From Richelia sp. UBA3308 (lineage in GTDB: Bacteria > Cyanobacteriota > Cyanobacteriia > Cyanobacteriales > Nostocaceae), in assembly GCA_002361335.1 (NCBI GenBank), contig DESS01000281.1:9496-49561 (forward strand): a stretch of 40,066 nucleotides of DNA. The letters are read 5' to 3'. Positions 8,629-16,479 of this stretch are shown one piece after another. The first letter of the stretch is position 1. Every line of letters starts with the position of its first letter. The position numbers were made by a program, and so were the translations under genes. The notes beneath the pieces were generated by a model. It was not told the DNA's origin. It did no database searches and saw nothing but the letters and a program-made list of their open reading frames with translations.

Positions 8629-9702
8629 ATGGTTATGACATCTGTATACTCCTTATCAATTCCCGGACAACCTGCCATTGAAATTTCTCAAGATGAACTG
8701 CGATCGCTATTAAGTGAAATAGAAACAGAACTGCATAACAGTAAAGTTTATCGTCGTGCTTTGGCGACAATACAAAAGTTGGTGGGTTCTTCATCCGAAC
8801 AAGCGAAGCTATTATTTAAAGCGGTTGGAAGAGAAGCTATTGGTGTGGCATTTCGTCAGCTTTCATTACATAGTCAGACATTTGCCGATACAACCCCAGA
8901 AGTTGAAGAAAAGATTGAAACTCCGTCCGATCCATCCAATAGTGATTTGTCAGAATGCTTAACAACTATTAAGCCATCTGCAACTACTAATAGTATGGAG
9001 GAAGAAACTTTATCAAAGGAAACAGCCCTCAGCGATAAAACGGAGCAAGCAATAGCTCCTGAAAATAATACCAATCGGAATACTCCGATTCCATGGCTCA
9101 AGTCTAGAAAACCTTTATCAGCACAATTAGCAAAGCAAGCTAGAGTTGAACAACGTCTAGAAAAATTTCGCGAAATTGGTGAACAATTAAAACAAGCCAG
9201 AGAATCGCGAGGTCTTTGTTTGAGCGACTTAAACATGTATACTCATATTCCGGTATATCAGATGGAAGCAGTAGAAAAGGGTGACATGGAATCCTTACCA
9301 GCAGATGTGTACGTTCGCGGTTTTATTCGTGTCATGGGTAATGCTGTAGGATTTAACGGCACTGCTTTAGCAGCATCTCTACCCACATCAGAAACACAAG
9401 AAGCCATTGTTCCTTCATTGTTTCAATCAGATAATAAGACTGCAAAAATGGGACTAGATATAAGCCCGATGCACTTGTATGTAGGTTATACAGCCCTCGT
9501 TGCTGGTGCCGTTGGAGGATTATCCCTAGTAACTCAACAAACCTATGCTGAAAAAAGCATAAATACAAATCCAGTAACTACTGCCTCCCAAGTCTCTGAA
9601 TCATCCAAGCACAAAGACAAAGTTGCAAAACCAGGTATTAAGTCTAGCGATAAGGGTATCACTATTGGTGCTGATATTGCTCCACCAGAAGCATTTGAAT
9701 AG
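8629..9702 (+). CDS. HTH_25 (RodZ-type) membrane protein with N-terminal extension
   Basis: A 357-residue protein. Residues 1-85 form a helical N-terminal region (QDELRSLLSEIETELHNSKV...) not found in RodZ. An acidic low-complexity linker occupies 90-150. The HTH_25 domain is at about 180-245 (LKQARESRGLCLSDLNMYT, VYVRGFIRVMGNAVGFNG), clearly related to the HTH of the neighbouring minus-strand gene. A single membrane segment is at about 283-303, with a short polar tail. The tail lacks a DUF4115-like domain, so the extracytoplasmic part is far smaller than in RodZ. ATG codons at 8629 and 8635 are both possible starts; no strong ribosome site is seen. Function is not known; a scaffold or morphogenesis role is only inferred from the domain. 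Confidence 0.75.
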   Translation: MVMTSVYSLSIPGQPAIEISQDELRSLLSEIETELHNSKVYRRALATIQKLVGSSSEQAKLLFKAVGREAIGVAFRQLSLHSQTFADTTPEVEEKIETPSDPSNSDLSECLTTIKPSATTNSMEEETLSKETALSDKTEQAIAPENNTNRNTPIPWLKSRKPLSAQLAKQARVEQRLEKFREIGEQLKQARESRGLCLSDLNMYTHIPVYQMEAVEKGDMESLPADVYVRGFIRVMGNAVGFNGTALAASLPTSETQEAIVPSLFQSDNKTAKMGLDISPMHLYVGYTALVAGAVGGLSLVTQQTYAEKSINTNPVTTASQVSESSKHKDKVAKPGIKSSDKGITIGADIAPPEAFE

Positions 9703-10317
9703 TTACAAGTTAACAGTGATTAATCCAAAAATGATTGCGTGCCAGGCTATAGCCAAAGGCTTATGCCTCAACTATGCACGCATTATTTAGTATTAGATAA
9801 TACTTTATTAATCAACGGCAACTGTTAACTACTGATTTTAATTGCACCAATAGATAATCCCATATTGACTTAATATTTATCAAACTTATTCAAAATATCT
9901 TTCCTCTAGTAGTTGATTCTTTGCTAGTGGTTCGTTTCATTAATTTTAACGGCTTGTAGAGACGTTATATATAACGTCTCTACACGGTTACAGCAAAAAT
10001 TAACCAATCAAAAGTAATGGGACAAAGCACTAGAGGGTATAAAATTTTTTTCATGGGGACTGCCTCCAAGACTTGAACAGAGGCAGAGGCAGATTAAAAT
10101 TTATTACAAGATAGAACCGTGATTATAACCATAACTTTAAATTGATAAACAATGTTTAGTAAAATATCCCAATTTGTCATCTATCTTGGGAAGTCTAATA
10201 GCGAGAATTTTTGAGTAATTTTTTTGACTAAATTTCTTGAAATATTAGTAGTGCCTCTGGGGTGATAAAATTCTTTGAGGAATGTTTATCATAACTTTGT
10301 TTATCAAAAGAATACTT
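9703..10317. other. intergenic region with repeats
   Basis: Contains an imperfect hairpin at 9737-9781 (arms GCGTGC/GCACGC with inner AGGC/GCCT), close after the preceding stop, where it could end transcription. A perfect 30-bp palindrome is at 9955-9984. A dispersed repeat fragment at about 10035-10065 (poly-T followed by CATGGGGACT) recurs at about 34908-34929. No gene is seen. Confidence 0.5.
9955..9984. repeat. perfect 30-bp palindrome (TGTAGAGACGT arms), second copy
   Basis: Outer arms are identical to the palindrome at 6906-6935 (TGTAGAGACGT...ACGTCTCTACA), with the core TATATATA instead of GAAATTTC. The conserved ends and variable centre are what is expected of a small mobile or recombining repeat family. 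Confidence 0.8.
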
Positions 10318-11088
10318 ATGGAATTAGCGCCACCAGACAGAAATACATCTGAAGAACAACGTTTTCAAGATGACTATTATTCTTATCTGGAGTCTCCTGA
10401 AAATACACCAAGATATAAACCGACAGTTTGTTTTTTAAATGATGCTTTTCCACAAGAGGCATTCTCTTTATTAGACTTGGGATGCGGAAATGGTGCTTTA
10501 TGTAAGTATTTACCAGAACGCTGTGATTATTTAGGTATTGATCACAGCGAGTTAGCAATTGAACGCTGTTTAAAGCTTTTTCCCCAAAGAAAGTTTGTCG
10601 CTGCGGATTTATCCCTAATTTTGCCTCAAATGGTTGAAAAAAACCAAAAATTTGATGCAATTGTTCTTGCTGGTTTATTATTTCACAGTACCGATAAAAA
10701 TACTTTAGAAAAACAAGACGACCAAGAAATTATTGAATTTTGTTTACAAAAGTTAATCAGCGACCGGGGTTACTTAGTTATTATTGTGCCTTTCGCTTAT
10801 GGAAATCATCCTTCTTATACTTTGTATGCTCGCGGCGAATTGTTACAAAATTTATTCGAATCCATGATAGAAAAGGCTCGTGGAAACATTGTTTATGAAA
10901 ATATTTCATTGCTTACTGGCTTAGATAAAAAAATTAGACAGCAAAAAACTATACCCGACTGGTTTATTACAGATAGGGATGCTGACTATGCCAATCTTTA
11001 TACTGGAACATACATGGCAACTTGGACATTTATTAGTTCGCTTAAAGCTGGAGTAAACCTTATTCCTGATTCCTGGTTTTTTAAGTAA
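10318..11088 (+). CDS. class I SAM-dependent methyltransferase
   Basis: Counting from the ATG at 10318, the product is 256 residues. Motif I is clear: LLDLGCGNGALCKYL (residues 51-65), followed by the acidic end of strand 2 in YLGIDHSELA, the QRKFVAADL stretch, and the post-I segment FDAIVLAGLLFHS. This is the fold that binds S-adenosylmethionine. The substrate cannot be read from the sequence; a Methyltransf_11/25-type small-molecule enzyme is likely. An in-frame ATG at 10282 would add MFIITLFIKRIL, but GAGG sits only one base before it, so I prefer the second ATG. A 91-codon gene follows after 32 bases and is probably co-transcribed. Confidence 0.8.
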   Translation: MELAPPDRNTSEEQRFQDDYYSYLESPENTPRYKPTVCFLNDAFPQEAFSLLDLGCGNGALCKYLPERCDYLGIDHSELAIERCLKLFPQRKFVAADLSLILPQMVEKNQKFDAIVLAGLLFHSTDKNTLEKQDDQEIIEFCLQKLISDRGYLVIIVPFAYGNHPSYTLYARGELLQNLFESMIEKARGNIVYENISLLTGLDKKIRQQKTIPDWFITDRDADYANLYTGTYMATWTFISSLKAGVNLIPDSWFFK

Positions 11089-11126
11089 ATAGATGGGATA
11101 TTGCAGCTAAAGGAGAAAGATTGGAA

Positions 11127-11396
11127 ATGCATAGTAATAATGCAGTTGCCATCGCCGATATGAAAACAAAAACAGCTATCAACTACGATCAAGCAGAAAA
11201 ACAGTTCATCGAATTACTGGTGACAGAAGATTTGGATAATCGTTTAGATGAACTGCATTCGGTAGTAAATAATATTGAAGAAAATATTAATTTTGCGATC
11301 GCAGCCGCTTATCAAACAGCATCTAATTTAATCTTTTATTCGTTAAACTCACATCTATCCCAAGTAAGTTTTATATTTACACTAAATATACATTAG
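11127..11396 (+). CDS. small hypothetical protein downstream of the methyltransferase
   Basis: About 89 residues, acidic and mainly helical (EKQFIELLVTEDLDNRLDELHSVV), with a hydrophobic tail. I do not recognise the family. AGGAG at 11111-11115 supports a start either at TTG 11121 (five-base spacing) or ATG 11127 (eleven). The last 15 or so residues (SQVSFIFTLNIH) look like read-through into AT-rich spacer, so the gene may have lost its original end. The 32-base gap from the methyltransferase suggests an operon. Confidence 0.45.
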   Translation: MHSNNAVAIADMKTKTAINYDQAEKQFIELLVTEDLDNRLDELHSVVNNIEENINFAIAAAYQTASNLIFYSLNSHLSQVSFIFTLNIH

Positions 11397-11641
11397 TGAA
11401 TAAAAGTTAGAATTTACTTGAATATTGTACCTAGATTTCCTGAATAATACTCCTGAATAATACTATTGCTAAATTGCAGTAAATATTTTATTCTACATCC
11501 TTTGTTACTTCACAATAAAATATAATATAAAAATTAATTTGCCAGCTTTAGAATTAATAGAAGTTTTCTAACTCAAATTAATTTTAGCTTCCTTGAATAG
11601 GTTTGTAGTTGCCCTGTCTTCGCCGAATAAATATTTGTATA

Positions 11642-11776
11642 TTAAGTAGGTCGGCACAAATAAACCGTGAGCTATGTAACGGATTGTAAATAGAGTTGAA
11701 AAGCATGCGATTGCTTCGTTTCACGTAGTGACCCTCGCAATGACATACCTTGATTTTTTAACGCCGACTTACTTAA
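11642..11776. mobile_element. MITE-like element ending in the proB stop codon
   Basis: Terminal inverted repeats TTAAGTAGGTCGGC (11642-11655) and GCCGACTTACTTAA (11763-11776) match at 13 of 14 positions and enclose 135 bp with no ORF. The interior (about 11703-11745) carries a TCATTGCGA...GAAGCAATCGCA-type module that also occurs, in the other orientation, inside the element at 19918-20044. The right terminal repeat overlaps the TAA stop of proB (11773-11775), so the insertion appears to supply or abut the end of that gene. Confidence 0.7.
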
Positions 11777-12906
11777 ATCAACACCAAATTATCCCGATGT
11801 ACAACTGTTTCCACACCTTGATAACCCAAAATTTCCGGGATTTCACTCGAACGTCTTCCGCGTATTTTTTCTAGTTCACTACTACTATAATTTACTAGCC
11901 CTCGTGCAATTTCTTTGTAAGTGCGATCGCCTTCGTGACAGGAAAGCTGAAGGCATAATTCTACAGCATCATTTTGATCGAACTCTCCTTCTACTGCAGT
12001 AATTCCAGCAGCTAACAGGGATTTACCTGAAGTAGAAATTGCTGTTACCGCACCTGCATCCAAATATAATTTACCGCAGGGAACTAAGCCGTATGCGATC
12101 CACCGTTTACGGGCTGAAGTTGGTTCGAGTTGCGGTTGAAACTCGGTACCTATTGAGTTACCTTGTAATATTTTTTCTATATTATTTGGTTGTTTGCCTT
12201 CGGTAATTACTGTTCTAACCCCAGCGGCAGTGGCAATTCTTGCAGCAGAAATTTTTGTTGCCATACCACCAGTACCCCATTGGGAACCGGAAGTTCCTGT
12301 TGCCACCTGCAATTTTCTCAATTCTTCAATGTTACTTACTAAATTTATGGGTTTAGCATCAGGCACTGAGCGAGGATCGGCTGAATAAAGTTTATCTACA
12401 TCTGTAAGTAAAAACAACCAATCTGCCTCTACTAAACTAGCAACTAAAGCGGAAAGAGTATCGTTATCGCCAAATTTTAATTCTTCTACGGCAACAGTAT
12501 CGTTTTCGTTGACTATTGGAATTACACCCAGTTTAAGTAATTCCCCAAAAGTATTGTAAATATTAAGATAACGGCTACGCTGTACTAAGTCAGTGCGGGT
12601 AAGTAAAACTTGGGCTATTGGCTGTTGCAAACTGGTAAATAAATCGTCATAAACCCGCATTAACCTTCCTTGACCAACTGCTGCTACTGCTTGTTTAATA
12701 CTAATTACTTTGGGACGTTCCTTTAATCCCAATCGTCCACAGCCCACACCCACAGCTCCAGAGGAAACTAAAATCACTTTATAATCATTTCGTCTCAAAT
12801 TACAAAGCGTTTCAGCTAAACTCGCAATTGTAGAAAGTGCTAATTGTCCTGTTTCTGGACGAGTTAAACTAGAAGTACCAATTTTAACAACAATTATTTT
12901 ACTCAT
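11773..12906 (-). CDS. proB: glutamate 5-kinase
   Basis: ProB phosphorylates L-glutamate with ATP, the first step of proline synthesis. The 377-residue protein has the amino-acid-kinase domain (KIGTSSLT near the N terminus, LVSSGAVGVG, IPIVNENDTVAVEEL, FGDNDTLSALVA). It also has a C-terminal PUA domain at about 280-365 (GKLYLDAGAVTAI, KSLLAAGITAVEGEF), the arrangement of full-length ProB proteins such as that of E. coli, where proline feedback inhibits the enzyme. proA is not adjacent. The start ATG at 12906 has no strong Shine-Dalgarno sequence. The stop codon lies in the terminal repeat of a MITE-like element. A short-repeat block follows directly upstream of the start. Confidence 0.96.
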   Translation of the reverse strand: MSKIIVVKIGTSSLTRPETGQLALSTIASLAETLCNLRRNDYKVILVSSGAVGVGCGRLGLKERPKVISIKQAVAAVGQGRLMRVYDDLFTSLQQPIAQVLLTRTDLVQRSRYLNIYNTFGELLKLGVIPIVNENDTVAVEELKFGDNDTLSALVASLVEADWLFLLTDVDKLYSADPRSVPDAKPINLVSNIEELRKLQVATGTSGSQWGTGGMATKISAARIATAAGVRTVITEGKQPNNIEKILQGNSIGTEFQPQLEPTSARKRWIAYGLVPCGKLYLDAGAVTAISTSGKSLLAAGITAVEGEFDQNDAVELCLQLSCHEGDRTYKEIARGLVNYSSSELEKIRGRRSSEIPEILGYQGVETVVHRDNLVLI

Positions 12907-13249
12907 TTAGTTGTTAGTTGTTATTTGTTAATTGTTACTCATTACTCATTACTTAATTAGTTGTTAGTTGTTAGTTGTTAATCTTTACTCGTTACTCTTT
13001 ACTCGTTACTCGTTACTCATCCTTGCCCGTACTAACTCCACCAACAATATTTCTATTAGACTTAACTGAAAACCGCTACAATTAAAATATTAAAGCGCCA
13101 ATCCCTCTTTTAACTGAAGGTTGACGCTTTAATATTATAAACTTTTTTATTATCCTAAGAGTCTTTAATTTAGCTGACTCCTATTTATCTATATATATAA
13201 TCACACCTTCAAAATATTTTACTTGTGTTTCTTAATGTTTTTTTTATAT
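12907..13249. repeat. short tandem repeats (STRR-like) and a hairpin between proB and the YqeG gene
   Basis: From 12907 to about 13021 the sequence is built from degenerate heptamer-like units (TTAGTTG, TTACTCA/TTACTCG), typical of the short tandemly repeated sequences of heterocystous cyanobacteria. At 13087-13135 an inverted repeat (ATATTAAAGCG ... CGCTTTAATAT) lies 115-160 bases past the end of the YqeG gene on the minus strand and is followed there by a T-rich stretch; it may terminate that transcript. No gene is seen. Confidence 0.7.
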
Positions 13250-13807
13250 TTATTCTCCTGAGGTTTTGTTGAGATTTGTGACTCTACGTTTTTTAGGAGT
13301 AATAGAGGCACCTAAGATTTCTGATATGAAAACTTCAAAATTACGTATCGGGTGAGAGCGCATAGCGGTATCGGGATGAACAATAGGTTCAACCAAGATA
13401 GAAAACATACCCAAGCGATTACCGGCGATGATATCGGTAAAAAGGCGATCGCCAACCATTGCAACTTCATGTGGGGGTAAGTCCATTTGTTGGAGTGCTT
13501 GTCTAATTTTGCGTCGTGAGGGTTTGGCGGCACTGAAATAGTAAGGTAAATTAAGGGAACGAGCGATGGAGCCGATTCGGTTTTCGCTAATATTGTTACT
13601 TACCAACCAAAGTTTTACTAGAGGACGAATTTGATTCACCCAATCTTGTAATTCATTAGAAGCGAAAGCTACGCTTACGGGAACCAAAGTTTCATCTACA
13701 TCTAATATAAGTCCTTTGAGTTGATATTGCTGAATAATTTCAGGTGTGAGGTTTAATATAGAACCGCATAAAATTAAATCGGGCTGTAAAAGTTGATTCC
13801 AATTCAT
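13250..13807 (-). CDS. YqeG-family HAD-IIIA phosphatase
   Basis: A 185-residue HAD hydrolase. Motif I is LILDVDETLV (nucleophile Asp36 and Asp38), motif II is WLVSNN, motif III is the Lys in AAKPSRRK, and motif IV is MVGDRLFTDIIAGN. There is no separate cap domain, as in the IIIA subfamily. Plastid and mitochondrial relatives of this family dephosphorylate phosphatidylglycerophosphate to make phosphatidylglycerol, an essential thylakoid lipid, so that reaction is a reasonable inference here but is not shown. The start is the ATG at 13807. A 9-bp stem palindrome (13831-13850) lies just upstream of the start. Confidence 0.88.
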   Translation of the reverse strand: MNWNQLLQPDLILCGSILNLTPEIIQQYQLKGLILDVDETLVPVSVAFASNELQDWVNQIRPLVKLWLVSNNISENRIGSIARSLNLPYYFSAAKPSRRKIRQALQQMDLPPHEVAMVGDRLFTDIIAGNRLGMFSILVEPIVHPDTAMRSHPIRNFEVFISEILGASITPKKRRVTNLNKTSGE

Positions 13808-13830
13808 AAGAAGTGTAAGTAGTTTGGAAA

Positions 13831-13850
13831 CTCAGACTTTTAAGTCTGAG
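13831..13850. repeat. palindrome upstream of the YqeG gene
   Basis: CTCAGACTT / AAGTCTGAG form a perfect 9-bp stem around two T residues, 23 bases upstream of the ATG. It could fold in the mRNA leader or be a small dispersed repeat. Confidence 0.6.
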
Positions 13851-13874
13851 AGGAAAAACACAACGGTAGAGTGG

Positions 13875-14262
13875 GCGTACCGTGAAGATTATCCAATGGG
13901 TAGTTAACCCCTAATTAAAGTTAGCCGACGACTTTGTTTAGAGTCGGTAACTATCCAAGCAGCACGCTCGTTAACCGATAAACCTGTTTAACTACCCAGG
14001 TTTACAAGCAGGAAACTGGTGAAGCAGTGCGATCTTGGGGAGCCACTGCTCGGCTAAGGTTCCCCGACTTGTTCTCCTAGAGTAGGGTAGCAAGTGGCGT
14101 GGTTCCCCCCATGAGCAGCTGCTTAACTCCGAAGGAGCTACGGATTTACTGATATCAAATTTGACTTTTTATCTAAACTTAGTACCCAAAGGTACTGAGT
14201 CTGGTCAACTAGAAGCTCTCAGAACAGGCCTGTGAGCTTCCCGGTTTATAGCCGGGGGTTAA
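13875..14262 (+). ncRNA. structured non-coding RNA candidate (possibly HEARO/omega-RNA-like)
   Basis: A GC-richer, ORF-free stretch with many exact helices when read on the plus strand. TGGGTAGTTAA (13897-13907) pairs with 13988-13998 over 11 bp. AGTTA-CCGAC (13918-13929) pairs with GTCGGTAACT (13943-13952) with one bulge. GCAGTG (14024-14029) pairs with CACTGC (14044-14049), while GGGGAGCC (14037-14044) can pair with GGTTCCCC (14058-14065), a pseudoknot or alternative fold. AGTACC/GGTACT is at 14181-14196, GAAGCTC/GAGCTTC at 14212-14240 and CCCGG/CCGGG at 14240-14256. TTAACCCC (13904-13911) can close the whole molecule with GGGGTTAA (14255-14262). Size, complexity and the cyanobacterial host recall HEARO RNAs, the guide RNAs of IscB/IsrB, which also occur alone. 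No such ORF is adjacent, so the family is a guess; the existence of a structured RNA is better supported. Confidence 0.5.
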
Positions 14263-14662
14263 TATATTCATGGCAGTTAAGCAACTAGTAATTATAGCAG
14301 TCGCCACACTTGTGAGGAAATTTTTCTGTTCCCTCTATTGTAAATGCCTTAACAATTGAGCAGTTGCAGGAATAACCTTTGTGGCAAAATTATAGGTATT
14401 TGTTCTTAAGAGGAAATTTTTAGCAAATATCACAAGAAATATATAGTATACAAGTAGGGAGGGACTTAATAGTTTTTGTTATTTAACTATATACAGCACG
14501 CTCGTTTTTATTTTGAGTAGAGTACTATTTTTTTTACTCTTGTGATACGGGCATCCGAAGCCCGTCCAAATCTACCGGCGGCTCTATTAAATATGCTATA
14601 TGTACTTATATATTAATTATCCTTAGTAACTGCTCACCCATAGCTGATAAGTGATAATTATT
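14263..14662. other. AT-rich intergenic stretch
   Basis: Spacer between the structured RNA candidate and the end of the pentapeptide-repeat gene. It includes GGGCATCCGAAGCCCG (14549-14564), a small hairpin on either strand. No gene or clear promoter is seen. Confidence 0.4.
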
Positions 14663-16273
14663 CTATTCTTCTAACGGTAAACCTAGGACTACCAAAAAAT
14701 CTTCATCGTATATCGCCTTATCCCAATTAACCGCCGATTTAACTTGTTCAGGGGTCAAGTTCACCGCCTTAGTCAAGTTAGTACCATTAAGGTTAGCATT
14801 CCTAATATTTGCACCATCAAGGTTAGCATTACTGAGATTTGCATTTCTTAGGTCTGCACTATTAAGTTTTGCATTACTTAAATCCGCATTACTTAAATCC
14901 GCATCTCTAAGATTAGCGTATCTAAGATTGGCATCCTTAAGGTCAGCATTGGGGGCAATTGAATAAGTTCTGAAACTATTAATAGAGAAATTTTGAGGAA
15001 ATTTCGTTTTTTCATCGTACAAACAACCTCTAAAAAATGCCCCTCTTAAATCAGCGCGAATTAGATTTGTACCCCTGAGATTGGCACTAGTTAGATTTGC
15101 GCCTCTAAGATCTGCATCACTGAGATTAGAACCTCGAAGATTAGCACGAGTCAAGTTAGTATCTCTAAGGTTAGCAATTGTTAAGTGGGCACCACTAAGA
15201 TGGGCACCAGCTAAGTCAGCATCTTGAAGGTTGGCATTGGGAGAAATCAGGTACATCTGATGATTCCCAGGTGTAAAATTCTGAGAAAACTTAGTTTTTT
15301 CGTTGTATAAGCAACCCTTGAGTTGAGCACCAGTGAGTTTTGCGTCTCTAAGATCGGCACCTCTAAGATTAGCACCTGCAAGTTTGGCATCTTTTAGATC
15401 CACACCTCTAAGATCGGCATTTCTCAGGTCAGCATTAGTTAAATCCGCACCGTTGAGATTTGCATTAGTGAGATTGGTATCTCTGAGATTAGCATCCCTA
15501 AGATTAGCATCGGCAGAAATGCGATACATTTGATAATCATCGGGATTAAAATCTTCAGGAAACTTAGTGTTTTGGTTGTATAAACTGCCTTTAAGGTCAG
15601 CATCTTTGAAAATTGCATTTTCCAGAAGAGCGCCTCTAAGACTAGTACTTCTAAGATTGGCAGCAGTGAAGTTTACACTTCTTAAGTCTGTATCGTTGAG
15701 ATTTGCACCTTCAAGATTAGCATGGTTAAATTTAGCAGCTTTACAAATTGCATTACTAGCATCGGCATCACTAAGGTCTGCATAAGCAAGGTTAACACCT
15801 CTAAATTTAGCATCTCTAAGGTCAGCGCAACAGAGGTTAGCACTCTTCAAATTGGCTTGATTAAGATTTATTTGTTGTAAATCGGTTTTTTCCAGATTTA
15901 ATCTTTCTAAAGAAATACCGTAATCTTTTAAAAACTCTAGCGCTCTAATTCTGGCATAGCTAGTTGAAACCTGAGCAGCTGCGGCATTATCAATTACCTG
16001 CCACGCTTCGTATATTCTTGTTCTTATCCGTTCGGGACTTTCTAAAACATACAAAAATGCTGCGGTTAATATACTAAAACCTTGAACATATTTTACTTGA
16101 ACTACTGAAAATACTTGAGAGCAAATTGATTCGGGGTTATCGCAATTAACAGATGACCAATTCTCAAATCGGTAGACAAGTAATATTACTGCAAAAGCAA
16201 TAGCAAGAGCAATTAATAAACGTAGACAAACAGTTAAAATTCTTTTTCCCCAAGAAAAAGATAATCCATCCAT
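14663..16273 (-). CDS. membrane-anchored pentapeptide-repeat protein
   Basis: 536 residues. The N terminus has one membrane helix (about 13-35) and a second hydrophobic stretch (about 63-78), then a helical segment. From about residue 125 to 505 it is a right-handed beta-helix of A(D/N)LxX pentapeptides (ANLRD, ADLSN, ANLRG). Three non-repeat insertions of about 28 residues interrupt the solenoid at 229-256, 319-346 and 416-443. They share the pattern G-x-LY-(N/D)-(Q/E)-x-TKF-x-x-(D/N)F and end in an N-A-(N/D)-L motif, so the protein grew by duplicating a unit of about 90-97 residues. The tail (NLTPEQVKSA, YDEDFLVVLGLP) is typical of cyanobacterial members. Some pentapeptide proteins mimic DNA and protect gyrase, but this membrane-bound form has no assigned role. 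Confidence 0.9.
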   Translation of the reverse strand: MDGLSFSWGKRILTVCLRLLIALAIAFAVILLVYRFENWSSVNCDNPESICSQVFSVVQVKYVQGFSILTAAFLYVLESPERIRTRIYEAWQVIDNAAAAQVSTSYARIRALEFLKDYGISLERLNLEKTDLQQINLNQANLKSANLCCADLRDAKFRGVNLAYADLSDADASNAICKAAKFNHANLEGANLNDTDLRSVNFTAANLRSTSLRGALLENAIFKDADLKGSLYNQNTKFPEDFNPDDYQMYRISADANLRDANLRDTNLTNANLNGADLTNADLRNADLRGVDLKDAKLAGANLRGADLRDAKLTGAQLKGCLYNEKTKFSQNFTPGNHQMYLISPNANLQDADLAGAHLSGAHLTIANLRDTNLTRANLRGSNLSDADLRGANLTSANLRGTNLIRADLRGAFFRGCLYDEKTKFPQNFSINSFRTYSIAPNADLKDANLRYANLRDADLSNADLSNAKLNSADLRNANLSNANLDGANIRNANLNGTNLTKAVNLTPEQVKSAVNWDKAIYDEDFLVVLGLPLEE

Positions 16274-16479
16274 TCCCTATCTTTCCCCATATTCCATCCT
16301 GGCACTCAATCAAAATAATATATTTTTTGGTATAGTGGTTGTTTATTGTCCTACAAATATAATTTAGATTTAACAGTTTATACCAGTTAAATGTCAAAGA
16401 TTAAAGGTTAAGGGTCAAAGGTAATGGGTTAAATAACGCTTAGATTTTGATGTAGTCTTTGTGTATGGCTATACTTTAA

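Noticed and set aside
8874..9568. Minus-strand ORFs inside the HTH_25 gene
   Set aside because: Shadows of the plus-strand gene, with no ribosome site or recognisable product.
13875..14262. RNase P RNA, tmRNA, SRP RNA or 6S RNA
   Set aside because: The conserved RNase P cores (GAGGAAAGUCC and the 3' ACAGAA region), the tmRNA tRNA-like end and tag ORF are absent, and the size does not fit SRP or 6S RNA.
15333..15785. Ser/Leu/Arg-rich ORFs on the plus strand opposite the pentapeptide gene
   Set aside because: They are the antisense reading of A(D/N)LxX repeats; the periodic composition explains their openness.
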